The translations under genes were made by a program, and so were the position numbers. DNA of 64,000 nucleotides from Pseudoalteromonas denitrificans DSM 6059 (GTDB lineage: Bacteria > Pseudomonadota > Gammaproteobacteria > Enterobacterales > Alteromonadaceae): NCBI RefSeq assembly GCF_900112265.1, contig NZ_FOLO01000019.1:1-64000 (forward strand), written 5' to 3'. The notes beneath the pieces were generated by a model. The model ran no database searches. It saw nothing but the letters and a program-made list of their open reading frames with translations, and had not been told where the DNA came from. Of the stretch, positions 46,509 to 55,236 are shown in pieces; within the stretch, counting starts at the first letter, position 1; the number at the start of each line of letters is the position of its first letter.

Positions 46509-46925
46509 ATTTTCCCCTGGAATAAATATTCTGTTTTTTATTTGTTAATAACATAACGATTATCGGGCATTACTATAAGGTGACTTGATGATTAAAAACA
46601 ACAATTAGTAAACAAAAAATAAACTTTTTATTTAGAAGCCCATCAAGCAACCAGCTAATACACTGAAAGTAGTAGATTTAGGACAATAACATCATTTGTT
46701 AATGATTGTAAACAAGGTAAATAAAATACTTAAAAAGGAACAAAAATCAAGCAGAAAAATAGCAATATTATTTATCGACTATCTAAAATAAAAAGTGAAT
46801 ACATATGCAGGCTGCAATTTCACAATAATTCTTTCACTAAATAATTAAATTCACCGCTTTTAATTGAATGTTGAACTTTGCTCAGGTAAAAGGAACAATT
46901 ACCAAACCAATAATTCGGAAATACA
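46509..46925. promoter_or_regulatory. Divergent intergenic region, AT-rich
   Basis: A 417-base gap between the protease and cytochrome c' genes, which are divergent. It should contain both promoters. No gene, RNA, terminator or clear operator could be supported. Confidence 0.4.
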
Positions 46926-47396
46926 ATGAAATTAAAACCGTCGAACTTAATGCTTTCATTAATACTTGCAACCAGTGCTTATGCTGCACCTAGTATGGCA
47001 AATAGTGCTTTTGAAAAGCCAGCCGATGCTGTTGAATACCGTCAATCGGCTTTTTCAATGATACGAATTCAAATTGCAGATATGGGTGCCATGCTAAAAG
47101 GCAAAATTCCTTTTGATGAAAAACGTTTTGCAATGCGCGCCAATAATGCAGCAGCTCTTTCTAAAATGCCTTGGGAAGGATTTGTTGCAGGAACAGCTAA
47201 AGGCAGTGCAAAAACAGATGCCTTACCTACGATTTGGTCTGACAATGAGACCTTTATGAAAAAGGCCTCCACCTTTCAAAAATATGCAGATGAACTTGCG
47301 CAAGTTGCCATGAAAGGGGATAAAAAACAAATTGGAAAAGCATTTGGAAATTGGGCTAAAGGCTGTAAGGATTGCCACAAAATGTTTAAAGATTAA
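46926..47396 (+). CDS. Cytochrome c' (class II cytochrome c)
   Basis: A 156-residue periplasmic cytochrome. The signal peptide ends near residue 25 (PSMANS). A four-helix-bundle pattern follows (AVEYRQSAFSMIRIQIADMGAMLKGK), with the C-terminal heme-attachment CKDCH, the reverse location from class I. Cytochromes c' bind NO and related ligands and may buffer nitrosative stress. A cytochrome b561-type gene lies convergent just downstream; the pair is commonly neighbours, suggesting electron exchange. Confidence 0.92.
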   Translation: MKLKPSNLMLSLILATSAYAAPSMANSAFEKPADAVEYRQSAFSMIRIQIADMGAMLKGKIPFDEKRFAMRANNAAALSKMPWEGFVAGTAKGSAKTDALPTIWSDNETFMKKASTFQKYADELAQVAMKGDKKQIGKAFGNWAKGCKDCHKMFKD

Positions 47397-47423
47397 GTTG
47401 CGTTTCTAAATTCTGAAATTTTA

Positions 47424-47462
47424 TTTCTGTGGTAAAAAATATTTTTTTGCTTACCACAGAAA
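47424..47462. terminator. Hairpin between the cytochrome genes
   Basis: TTTCTGTGGTAA at 47424-47435 pairs with TTACCACAGAAA at 47451-47462 in a perfect 12-bp stem. No T run follows on either strand, so it is a transcript-end structure rather than a classic terminator. Confidence 0.5.
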
Positions 47463-47466
47463 AGCA

Positions 47467-48123
47467 TTATAAATTGTCAAACAAGGTGATTAATGGTTCC
47501 CAACCCCAGCTTGAAAGGATAAGACTTAGAACGATTAACAAAACCATAAACCCCCACCAGCCCGTTCTCATTTTTATTTCAGAAATATAAGGCCCAGAGC
47601 TAAACCCTGTGATCATAGGCTTCACTAAGTTTTTACCTCTTAATCTATAAATCGCAATCGCAAGAAAATGTATCACGATCGCAAATAGCAAAAAATTAAA
47701 GTTTAAATGATGCAGACTCGTTGCAATCTCCACCCAAGCCGATGACACGTATTCAACCAAAGGACCATCCGTTAAAATATCATCAGTTGTCATTAATCCA
47801 GTAATTGATTGCACTAATAACAAGATAAAAAATGCTAATACCATATAACTTCCTGCGGGATTATGCCCTACTGAATGTTCGTTTGATTTTACGGAGTTTA
47901 TTGCAGCTACTGGAGTATGTAATAATGCTTTTAATTTGGCGGTATCACTCCCAATGAAACCCCAAAAAATACGTGAAATCACTAAAGATAATAAAGAGTA
48001 CCCAGCAATAAAGTGTAAATCCATCAAACCTTCTTCACCAGAAAAATACAGCACAGCAATTAATATCACCAACGACCAATGGAAAAATCGAACAAATCCA
48101 TCCCAAACTTTAACTTTTTGCAC
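47467..48123 (-). CDS. Cytochrome b561-type diheme membrane protein
   Basis: A 218-residue integral membrane protein with four to five helices and conserved His in them: FFHWSLVIL, DLHFIAGYSLL, HHLNFNFLLFAIVIHFLAIAIYR. This is the cytochrome b/b6-like (b561/Ni-hydrogenase b) family. It likely exchanges electrons between quinone and the periplasmic cytochrome c' encoded head on. Start chosen at ATG 48123; an overlapping ORF further upstream is out of frame and was rejected. Confidence 0.85.
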   Translation of the reverse strand: MQKVKVWDGFVRFFHWSLVILIAVLYFSGEEGLMDLHFIAGYSLLSLVISRIFWGFIGSDTAKLKALLHTPVAAINSVKSNEHSVGHNPAGSYMVLAFFILLLVQSITGLMTTDDILTDGPLVEYVSSAWVEIATSLHHLNFNFLLFAIVIHFLAIAIYRLRGKNLVKPMITGFSSGPYISEIKMRTGWWGFMVLLIVLSLILSSWGWEPLITLFDNL

Positions 48124-48283
48124 CTGACACCCTCAATAATAAACAAACGAACCGTATTGTGACATAAAGCCAAACAACTCACGTTACTATTTTGCATCTT
48201 AATACTAAGACTAAACCTGATTAAAACTTGATAATTACATCGCGCACGATACAATGATATAAATATTTTAAAAGAGATAACCT

Positions 48284-48769
48284 ATGCGTCCATTTTATCA
48301 ACTGCAAGCCACTAACCTACAAAATAAACTTATCGATATGAGTGAATATCAGGGCAAAGTGGTTCTTATTGTCAATACAGCAAGTAAATGTGGGCTTACA
48401 CCACAATATGAAGGTCTACAGAAGTTATATGAACAATATCAAGAAAAAGGCTTAGTAATTTTAGGTTTTCCATGTAATCAATTTCGCCAACAAGAGCCTG
48501 GTGATACAAAACAAATCTCCGAAGGGTGTTTGATTAATTATGGCGTTAGTTTTGAGATGTTTGAAAAAATAGAAGTTAACGGAAAAAATAGCCACCCAAT
48601 ATATCAATATCTAAAATCAGCTTTACCTGGCATTTTGGGCAATAATATAAAATGGAATTTCACTAAGTTTTTAATTGGCCGCGACGGAAAGCCACTAAAA
48701 CGCTTTGCTCCAACCACAAAACCTGCTGCAATTGAAAACTTTATAAAACAAGCATTAATAGAGCCTTAA
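48284..48769 (+). CDS. Glutathione peroxidase
   Basis: A 161-residue thiol peroxidase of the GPx family, reducing organic and hydrogen peroxides. Peroxidatic Cys36 lies in NTASKCGLTPQY (Cys in place of selenocysteine). FPCNQFRQQEPG supplies Gln and the second Cys, and WNFTKFLI the Trp. The length is standard (BtuE 183). No signal peptide. It is directly followed by an OhrR-like repressor with no gap, so it is probably the repressor's target. Confidence 0.93.
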   Translation: MRPFYQLQATNLQNKLIDMSEYQGKVVLIVNTASKCGLTPQYEGLQKLYEQYQEKGLVILGFPCNQFRQQEPGDTKQISEGCLINYGVSFEMFEKIEVNGKNSHPIYQYLKSALPGILGNNIKWNFTKFLIGRDGKPLKRFAPTTKPAAIENFIKQALIEP

Positions 48770-49207
48770 ATGTCAGATAAAACAATTGATCATCAGATGT
48801 TAGAAAACCAGCTATGTTTTCCGCTTTACGCTGCGTCTCGCTTAGTTACGCGTTTATATCAACCACTATTAGAGCAACATAAACTGACCTATACCCAATA
48901 CATAGTATTAATGATTTTATGGCAATATGATGGTGCGAGTATTAAACAAATTGGTGAAAAAGCATTACTTAATACAAATACTTTAACACCCCTTCTTAAA
49001 CGCATGCAGCTGGCAAATATATTAGAGCGTGTTAAAAGTGAAACAGACGAAAGATTAATAAATATCAAACTCACGGATAAAGGTTGGCAACTGAAAAAAG
49101 AACTTTCTTGTATTCCAAAGCAACTTATTTCACAAACAAATTATGATACGAATAATGCAATGCAACTTAAAAATTTATTAGAGTATTTAATATCGCAGTT
49201 AAAATAA
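48770..49207 (+). CDS. MarR-family organic-peroxide sensor (OhrR-like)
   Basis: A 145-residue winged-helix regulator. The reactive Cys of OhrR is present at residue 16 in ENQLCFPLYAASR. TYTQYIVLMILWQYDGASIKQIGEKALLNTNTLTPLLKRM gives the DNA-binding part. Peroxide oxidation of this Cys releases DNA in OhrR homologues. Its ATG abuts the preceding stop, so it is co-translated with the glutathione peroxidase. Usual OhrR partners (ohr) are absent from the window. Likely autoregulated with gpx. Confidence 0.88.
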   Translation: MSDKTIDHQMLENQLCFPLYAASRLVTRLYQPLLEQHKLTYTQYIVLMILWQYDGASIKQIGEKALLNTNTLTPLLKRMQLANILERVKSETDERLINIKLTDKGWQLKKELSCIPKQLISQTNYDTNNAMQLKNLLEYLISQLK

Positions 49208-49330
49208 CTTGCAACAAATATGGTCTATTTAACCAATTTTTAGTTTAAAAATGATTAAGTACACAAAATAAAAAGCTCAAATAAACATAACCACATGTTT
49301 TTACTTAAAAATAAACATTGGCACCGATAT

Positions 49331-49373
49331 TGAAATAGTTTATTCATCAACAAAAAAGATAATAACTATTTCA
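49331..49373 (+). promoter_or_regulatory. 10-bp inverted repeat just upstream of the yggN-like start
   Basis: TGAAATAGTT at 49331-49340 pairs perfectly with AACTATTTCA at 49364-49373 around a 23-base gap with extra AT pairs. The ribosome site GGGAAG follows at 49378-49383. Operator or leader hairpin; not a terminator. Confidence 0.45.
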
Positions 49374-49390
49374 ATATGGGAAGACTAAAC

Positions 49391-50218
49391 ATGAAAAAGG
49401 TCACTAAAGATATATTAATATCAAATTCAAAAAAAATTAGCACTGCGCTTATTATTAGTTCAAGTTTATTGTCAGGCTCTGCGATTGCCCATTCAAACAA
49501 CATTAATATTTCTTCAGATAACTGCAATATCGCATTACAACATACCGTTCGCATTCAACCAAATACCATAGAAATACAAACACCCAACAACCAAGTTATG
49601 CGTATCGAACAAAATGGGAATTTGTATATCAATAACAAAATAGTAGCGCTAAACCAGCAAGATCAAGATTCTATAGAAGATTACGCTGATAACTTAAGAG
49701 AGCAATTACCTCAAGTCGCCACTATAGCGCTGGAAGGTGTCAAAATTGCAGGTGTCGCTATCACTGAGGTTAGCAATGTATTTGGTCTAAATAACATAGA
49801 TTCTATGACTGAATTAATGGATGAGTTATCAGTAGAAATCCATAATCAATTTTATCAAGACGGTACCTTTGTTATGAGCCAGCAAGAATTTGACTCTATT
49901 GAAAATACTTTTAATGAATCATTCGAAAATAAAATGGAAGAAGCGATGCAAAGCGCAGTGATGGACTCTATTGGTAGTTTATTAATGGCATTAGGATCTG
50001 AAATGATCGGTGCTGGCGGTGATATGAATGAATTTGAAAATAGAATGCAACGCATGGGTGAACAAATTGAAGAAAAAGTAGAAACACAAGCAAAAAACTT
50101 AGAACAAAAAGCACATACTTTTTGCAGTTCTATGAAGCAACTAGCAAAACAAGAAGATCAAATACAAGAATTTTTACCAGAACTTAAAGCCTATGATTTA
50201 TTTGCGGTAAATCATTAA
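49391..50218 (+). CDS. YggN/DUF2884-family secreted protein
   Basis: A 275-residue periplasmic protein: signal peptide (ends near ..SAIAHS, residues about 1-30), then a beta-rich DUF2884 region (NINISSDNCNIALQHTVRIQPNTIEIQTPNN) followed by a long helical, acidic, coiled-coil part (NTFNESFENKMEEAMQ; NEFENRMQRMGEQIEEKVETQ). This is the YggN pattern; the function is not established. ATG 49391 is preferred because GGGAAG fits it; the longer ORF adds only five codons. Ends with its own terminator. Confidence 0.75.
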   Translation: MKKVTKDILISNSKKISTALIISSSLLSGSAIAHSNNINISSDNCNIALQHTVRIQPNTIEIQTPNNQVMRIEQNGNLYINNKIVALNQQDQDSIEDYADNLREQLPQVATIALEGVKIAGVAITEVSNVFGLNNIDSMTELMDELSVEIHNQFYQDGTFVMSQQEFDSIENTFNESFENKMEEAMQSAVMDSIGSLLMALGSEMIGAGGDMNEFENRMQRMGEQIEEKVETQAKNLEQKAHTFCSSMKQLAKQEDQIQEFLPELKAYDLFAVNH

Positions 50219-50240
50219 GTAAAAGTAAAGTCAGTCATCT

Positions 50241-50266
50241 AAAGATCACTTAAGTGGTCTTTTTTA
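50241..50266 (+). terminator. Intrinsic terminator of the yggN-like gene
   Basis: AGATCACT at 50243-50250 pairs with AGTGGTCT at 50253-50260 (one G-U), followed by TTTTT. Confidence 0.88.
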
Positions 50267-50358
50267 TTTAAGTTAAATTTAACCAACTCTTAGCCTGTTT
50301 TAATGTTTTCAACAAGATGCATTTATAACTTTTCTGTATATTAATCATGCGTTCCTGT

Positions 50359-50414
50359 ATTACTAACCGGTTGTGATATTTATAACAATATAAACATTAC
50401 AACCGGTCGGTAAT
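50359..50414. repeat. 56-base near-perfect palindrome
   Basis: Two 26-base arms (50359-50384 and 50389-50414) match as an inverted repeat with four mismatches around a 4-base centre. The core ACCGGTTGT / ACAACCGGT is perfect, and the mismatches are transitions compatible with G-U pairs in RNA. It lies between a terminator and an orphan terminator, upstream of the kinase-regulator pair. Confidence 0.75.
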
Positions 50415-50460
50415 TTACTCAAATTTGATATATAAAAATAACTAAGAATTCATTACCCTC

Positions 50461-50508
50461 AAACTCGTTATTGCGTTCTTTTGCTTTTTCACTATAACGA
50501 GTTTTTTT
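50461..50508 (+). terminator. Orphan intrinsic terminator upstream of the kinase gene
   Basis: AAACTCGTTAT at 50461-50471 pairs perfectly with ATAACGAGTTT at 50494-50504, followed by T to 50508. The preceding gene already ends in a terminator at 50241-50266, so this one must end a short RNA or leader that starts between about 50270 and 50440. Confidence 0.8.
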
Positions 50509-50561
50509 ACTGATATACTTTAGTTATATATCGTTTACCAACCTGTTATTGAGATATTTGA

Positions 50562-52160
50562 TTGAAGCCAATTATCAGTAAACTAACTCATAAATTATTA
50601 CTGTCTTTTATGATTATTTTCTTGCTTAGCTGCTTAATTGGTTGGTTTTATTTTGACAGTTCAACCCAATATAACCAGCACGCTCAAGAGTCAGATCATA
50701 CTCATGATATTTTAATTAAGTATGCATCTGTTGCAAAGCTTAGCTTAGAAAAGCTAATTGCTATGGGGGAGATAGTAAGAACAGGACAAGTACAAACACC
50801 TCAATTGAAAGCAGAAAAAGCACAAGTTTTACGCCAAACATTATTTGATATTCGCCAAATTTTATTACATAAACTTAATGATAATAAACATATCAGCATT
50901 AATCTTGAACTCCAGGCTTATGATCAAATATCACAAAAAGTAGAGAGAATTTTAGCAACAAATAATGAAATAAAATTACTTGTTGCAGAAAATAAATTGT
51001 CTCAAGCAAAAAAGCTATTTAGCTTATTACAGAAACAAAATGTAGATACGCAATTCAATTTATTAATAGATAAAGCGGTGAAGCAAGAACAACAACAAGC
51101 GGAACTCATTCGCAAAAGTGTCAACCAGCTCTATCATACAAATAATAAAATACTCCTGACAGCTTTAGCAGTCATGAGCTTATTCACACTTTTTACATTT
51201 TGGTATTTTTGGCGACGTATTAATTTATCCACAAAGCAATTATTATGGGCAACACAAGAGTTCACTGCCGGGAAATTAAACCACAGAATTGCGCCTCAAA
51301 ACGATTTTGAATTTCAATTTTTAGCTAAATCATTAAATAATATGGCTGAGCAGTTAGCTGAGCAACAATATCAACTAAACTTAGCAAAGCGCTCTCTTGA
51401 AGAAAAAGTCCAACAAAGAACCTATGATTTAGAGCTCAGTAATAAAAGGTTTGCTCAGGTTGACCAACAAAGGCGCCAATTTTTAGCCGATATCGGCCAT
51501 GAATTACGCACACCTTTAACCATCATCAGGGGGGAATCAGAAGTATTATTAAGAAGCCAGTCTGAAGAAGTTAGTGAATACCAACAAGTACTTGCATGCA
51601 TTATAGATGAGGTTAAACACACCACAGCTTTAATTGAAGACTTAATGCTAGTTGCTCGTTCCAGTGCAGGACAACTAACATTACAAAGAAGTCAGTTTAA
51701 TATTTCACAGTTACTTAATGAACTCTTCGATACTTATCAAAGAAAAGCCCTTGAAAAACAACAACAACTTGTTTTAAATTCAATGGTAACAGATCTTTTT
51801 ATTGAAGCTGATGAACGAAGAATACGTCAAGTTCTCATGATCTTATTAGAAAATGCCTTAATCTATTCAAAATCACGCGCACAAAATGAAATTCAGATAC
51901 ATGTACAAAAAGAATTCATTGCGATTAAAATTATAGATCAAGGTATAGGCATTACTGATAATGAGCAGCAGCAAATTTTTGAACGTTTCTATCGTGGCAA
52001 TCGCAGTAAGGCTAAAGGTTCAGGTTTAGGTTTACCTGTAGCAAAGGCAATTATAGATGCACACGATGGCCACATAACATTAAAACCCAATGAACACTCC
52101 ACAGGTAGTACTGCAACTATACTGTTACCCTGGCACTTTAAAGAAAAGGTTGAAATTTAA
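50562..52160 (+). CDS. Histidine kinase paired with regulator (near msrPQ)
   Basis: A 532-residue kinase beginning with TTG. N-terminal helix (about 10-30), periplasmic helical sensor of about 150 residues, second membrane helix (about 190-215), HAMP, and a coiled coil. HisKA (DIGHELRTPLTIIRGE, His near 313) and the HATPase (VLMILLENALIYS, DQGIGI, GSGLGLPVAKAI) complete it. The following regulator overlaps by 1 base, so they are translationally coupled. Convergent with msrQ-msrP. Start confidence is lower because of the TTG. Confidence 0.9.
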   Translation: MKPIISKLTHKLLLSFMIIFLLSCLIGWFYFDSSTQYNQHAQESDHTHDILIKYASVAKLSLEKLIAMGEIVRTGQVQTPQLKAEKAQVLRQTLFDIRQILLHKLNDNKHISINLELQAYDQISQKVERILATNNEIKLLVAENKLSQAKKLFSLLQKQNVDTQFNLLIDKAVKQEQQQAELIRKSVNQLYHTNNKILLTALAVMSLFTLFTFWYFWRRINLSTKQLLWATQEFTAGKLNHRIAPQNDFEFQFLAKSLNNMAEQLAEQQYQLNLAKRSLEEKVQQRTYDLELSNKRFAQVDQQRRQFLADIGHELRTPLTIIRGESEVLLRSQSEEVSEYQQVLACIIDEVKHTTALIEDLMLVARSSAGQLTLQRSQFNISQLLNELFDTYQRKALEKQQQLVLNSMVTDLFIEADERRIRQVLMILLENALIYSKSRAQNEIQIHVQKEFIAIKIIDQGIGITDNEQQQIFERFYRGNRSKAKGSGLGLPVAKAIIDAHDGHITLKPNEHSTGSTATILLPWHFKEKVEI

Positions 52161-52849
52161 TGAGAATATTATTAGTTGAAGATGACGATCGGGTAGCGAG
52201 TTTTTTAGAGCGAGGCTTGAGAGCCGAAGGTTATTTTATTGTACGTGCCTCAGATGGCAAAGAAGGATTAGCATTAGCACTAGAAGGTGATTTTAAATTA
52301 ATACTTTTAGATATCATGTTACCAGGTTTAAATGGTTTAGAAGTATGTCAGGCTTTAAGAATAAAACAAAACCATACGCCAATAATAATGTTAACCGCCA
52401 TGGATGAATCTCAAGATATCGTAAAAGGACTACGTTTAGGCGCCGACGATTATGTTACCAAACCTTTTGCCTATGACGAATTATTAGCAAGAATTGAAGT
52501 CGTTTCAAAGCGAACACAAACAACTAAAAACAATGACGACTCACTCATATTTGGTCCAATAAAATTTAATCGCGATAGTTATGTTGTTACTTTAAATGAA
52601 GCAGAAGTCTCTCTTACCGTTAAAGAAATGGCTATTTTAGAGCTTATGATGACACACCCTGGTAAATATTTAAGTCGTGAACGCATATTAACAAATGTGT
52701 GGGGTATGGATATGGATCCTATGACGAATGTTGTAGATGTTTACATAGGTAAATTGAGAAAAAAACTCATGTTTGACCGTAATCAAGAGCAGATTAGCAT
52801 GGTAGAAACCAAACGAGGTATTGGCTACCGGTTAATAGAAAATGAATAA
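52160..52849 (+). CDS. OmpR-family response regulator
   Basis: A 229-residue regulator: receiver at 1-115 (acidic EDDD, D51 in LILLDIMLPGLNGLE, K in VTKPFAYDELLARIEV) and winged-helix domain ending TKRGIGYRL. Its ATG overlaps the kinase stop codon by one base. It is close in layout to the QseB/CusR group. It is possibly the msrPQ regulator, as HprR is in E. coli, but the gene order here is kinase first. Confidence 0.92.
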   Translation: MRILLVEDDDRVASFLERGLRAEGYFIVRASDGKEGLALALEGDFKLILLDIMLPGLNGLEVCQALRIKQNHTPIIMLTAMDESQDIVKGLRLGADDYVTKPFAYDELLARIEVVSKRTQTTKNNDDSLIFGPIKFNRDSYVVTLNEAEVSLTVKEMAILELMMTHPGKYLSRERILTNVWGMDMDPMTNVVDVYIGKLRKKLMFDRNQEQISMVETKRGIGYRLIENE

Positions 52850-52856
52850 ATATAAT

Positions 52857-52895
52857 GAGCATTAATTAAGAATGCTCAGCACTTTAATACTGAGC
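52857..52895. other. Two overlapping, mutually exclusive hairpins
   Basis: GAGCATT at 52857-52863 can pair with AATGCTC at 52871-52877, or GCTCAG at 52874-52879 can pair with CTGAGC at 52890-52895; the two share GCTC. Located at the convergence of the regulator and msrQ. No clear T run, so the role is unknown. Confidence 0.4.
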
Positions 52896-52906
52896 AAGCT
52901 TGAGCT

Positions 52907-53536
52907 TTAGTTTTTAAGCAGTGTTGTCTTTATTTTACGGCTGAATAAACGGCTTATTTTTTGGCTTCTATAACGCAATAATAATAGAGTGATTATTAAG
53001 TAAACCAAAGGCTCTACCCAACCTGACTTTAAAGACCAATAAAAATGTAATATCACAACAGGTACGGTAATATATATTAAATTATGTAGCGACTGCCAAC
53101 GTTTACCCAGTCGCCGACGAACAAACATAGGTGATGTTACGGATAAAACAAGTAATGCCAGCCAAGCGATCATACCGACTGTAATGTAAGGGCGTTTAAT
53201 AATTTCACTAATAAACAAAGACCAATCAAGTTGTAAGTCAAAAATAAAAAAACTGAGTAAATGCAAACAAGCATAAAAGAAAGCGTATAAACCAATTAAA
53301 CGTCTCACTTGCATTAAAGGAATCATTTTTACTTTAGGAGCCAATGGACTAACAATTAATCCAAGAATTAAAACCTTTAAAGCACTTAAACCGGTAAAGT
53401 GAATAATAGCTTGCACCGGATCCGCACCTAGCTGGTTAAGTACAGCTAAATAAAAAAACCATGCTGCGGGCCCAAATAAAATACAATGCAAGATTGTTTT
53501 TAATAATACCGTTTTATTTTTGCTTGTTAACTTCAA
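52907..53536 (-). CDS. msrQ: Heme membrane subunit of methionine sulfoxide reductase MsrPQ
   Basis: A 209-residue, six-helix membrane protein of the MsrQ/YedZ (ferric-reductase-like) family, supplying electrons from the quinone pool to MsrP. It has conserved His in the helices (KTILHCILFGPAAWFFYLAV, FFYACLHLLSFFIF, LHNLIYITVPVVILHFYWS) and the LGKRWQSLHN motif. Lies downstream of msrP on the same strand with about 150 bases between them; together they repair periplasmic methionine sulfoxide. Confidence 0.9.
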   Translation of the reverse strand: MKLTSKNKTVLLKTILHCILFGPAAWFFYLAVLNQLGADPVQAIIHFTGLSALKVLILGLIVSPLAPKVKMIPLMQVRRLIGLYAFFYACLHLLSFFIFDLQLDWSLFISEIIKRPYITVGMIAWLALLVLSVTSPMFVRRRLGKRWQSLHNLIYITVPVVILHFYWSLKSGWVEPLVYLIITLLLLRYRSQKISRLFSRKIKTTLLKN

Positions 53537-53684
53537 TCTTATTACCTATTTCAATATCTATTTTTTTGAATATCAAATCATCATATTCAGACAAAATTAA
53601 ATTAATTATATAGCGCTGTTCTTCTATCACATTACCAATCTCTAGATTAAGCTCGCATAATAAAAATCACACCGACAACCGCAC

Positions 53685-54683
53685 TTAAAAGTATTTTTCA
53701 AGATCCATACCTTTATATAAGTGTGAAACTTCTTTCCCATAACCATTAAATGGTAAGGTCGCGATACGATTCCGATCAAATAACCCCCCACTGGTTATTC
53801 TCCTTTCAGATGCTTGACTCCACCTAGGGTGCGCGACATTAGGGTTTACATTGGCATAAAAACCATATTCTTGAGGGGCTAACCTATTCCAACTTGTAGG
53901 TGGTTGATGTTTAACTAACTTAATAGAAACAATAGATTTAATACTTTTAAAGCCATATTTCCATGGTGTGACTAATCTGATGGGGGCACCATTTTGCGGG
54001 GGTAATGTTTTACCATATAAGCCTACGGCCAAAAAACTAAGTGGATTCATTGCCTCATCTAATCTTAAGCCCTCAACATATGGATAATGAATACCACCAA
54101 AACGACTACGCTGTCCTGGCATTTGCTCTTTATCATGTAAAGTTTCAAAAGCAACATATTTAGCATCTGAAGTAGGATCTGACTTTCTAATTAACTTTGC
54201 CAATGAAAATCCTAACCAAGGGATCACCATAGACCAAGCTTCTACACAGCGAAGTCGATAAATACGCTCTTCTAAAAAAAACTGCTTGTATAAGTCATCA
54301 TAATCTAAAATAAAGGGTTTATTTACTTCGCCATGTACTTTTAACTGCCAGGGATTAACCTGAAAATGTTGTGCATTTTCACTTGGATCGGACTTTTTAG
54401 TACCAAATTCATAAAAATTATTATGGGAAATAACTTTTGCTTCAGGAGTACGTTTTTGTTCATCGAGTATTGCGGCTTTATAATCAAGCTTTCTTGTTTT
54501 AAATAAAGGTTTTTCTTCTTTACTAAAAAAACTAAAGGGGTTTGCTTGTACTGAATGACTCATTAAAGCAGTTCCACCCATGAATCCCATTGTCTTTATC
54601 ACATCGCGACGTTGCCTATAAATGACTTCATCTGTGACATCAGCTTCTGTTAATAGGTTATTTTGTTTGTTTTTTATCAGCAT
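53685..54683 (-). CDS. msrP: Periplasmic methionine sulfoxide reductase catalytic subunit
   Basis: A 332-residue molybdopterin enzyme (YedY). A Tat-type signal with RRDVIK at residues 25-30 and a following hydrophobic stretch exports the folded protein. The Mo-coordinating Cys is C146 in [28 protein letters not shown] and [21 protein letters not shown] match the family. With MsrQ it repairs oxidised Met, e.g. after HOCl stress. A kinase-regulator pair is convergent next door, as in the HprSR-msrPQ locus of E. coli. Confidence 0.95.
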   Translation of the reverse strand: MLIKNKQNNLLTEADVTDEVIYRQRRDVIKTMGFMGGTALMSHSVQANPFSFFSKEEKPLFKTRKLDYKAAILDEQKRTPEAKVISHNNFYEFGTKKSDPSENAQHFQVNPWQLKVHGEVNKPFILDYDDLYKQFFLEERIYRLRCVEAWSMVIPWLGFSLAKLIRKSDPTSDAKYVAFETLHDKEQMPGQRSRFGGIHYPYVEGLRLDEAMNPLSFLAVGLYGKTLPPQNGAPIRLVTPWKYGFKSIKSIVSIKLVKHQPPTSWNRLAPQEYGFYANVNPNVAHPRWSQASERRITSGGLFDRNRIATLPFNGYGKEVSHLYKGMDLEKYF

Positions 54684-54871
54684 TTTTACTTCCAGAGAAA
54701 AACCTTCTAATAATTAAGAACGAAAAATCAATAAAAAGTGTTCAAATTAATATTAAAAGTTAGAAAAAACTAACAAATAATAAATAAATTCACATTTTTG
54801 ATTAAAGTTTAGGCAAACAACACAATAAAGTATTTACACAAGCAAATCAGCTAAGTATTATCTCACCCCAC

Positions 54872-54962
54872 GGAGAGATGGCAGAGTGGTCGAATGCACC
54901 GGTCTTGAAAACCGGCATGGGTTTATAGCCCATCTAGGGTTCAAATCCCTATCTCTCCGCCA
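54872..54962 (+). tRNA. tRNA-Ser (anticodon TGA)
   Basis: A 91-base tRNA with acceptor GGAGAGA/TCTCTCC, anticodon loop CTTGAAA (anticodon TGA), a long class II variable arm, a T-loop GGTTCAAATCC, and an encoded CCA end. Reads UCN-type Ser codons. Confidence 0.97.
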
Positions 54963-55103
54963 TTTTAAACTTGGTAGATATATTAATATCCATCCATTTA
55001 AGCGGTAATTTTTGTTTTAGATTTAAATTCACTCTTTTTATCTGAAATAAAGCATTTCCATAAAAGAGTTTTTTCTTTTTAAAATTTTAAAATATTAAGC
55101 GTC

Positions 55104-55196
55104 GGAGAGGTGGCCGAGTGGCCGAAGGCGCTCCCCTGCTAAGGGAGTATAGGGTTTGTAGCTCTATCGAGGGTTCGAATCCCTCCTTCTCCGCCA
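55104..55196 (+). tRNA. tRNA-Ser (anticodon GCT)
   Basis: A 93-base class II tRNA with acceptor GGAGAGG, anticodon loop CTGCTAA (anticodon GCT), long variable arm, T-loop GGTTCGAATCC, and encoded CCA. The acceptor contains one G-U pair. It follows the TGA tRNA-Ser by 141 bases. Confidence 0.97.
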
Positions 55197-55212
55197 TTTA
55201 ATCATTTACTTA

Positions 55213-55236
55213 AGGCCTCATTTGAGGTCTTTTTTG
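55213..55236 (+). terminator. Intrinsic terminator after the tRNA genes
   Basis: AGGCCTCA pairs with TGAGGTCT (one G-U) around TT, followed by TTTTTT. It separates the tRNA transcript from the EF-G promoter. Confidence 0.88.
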
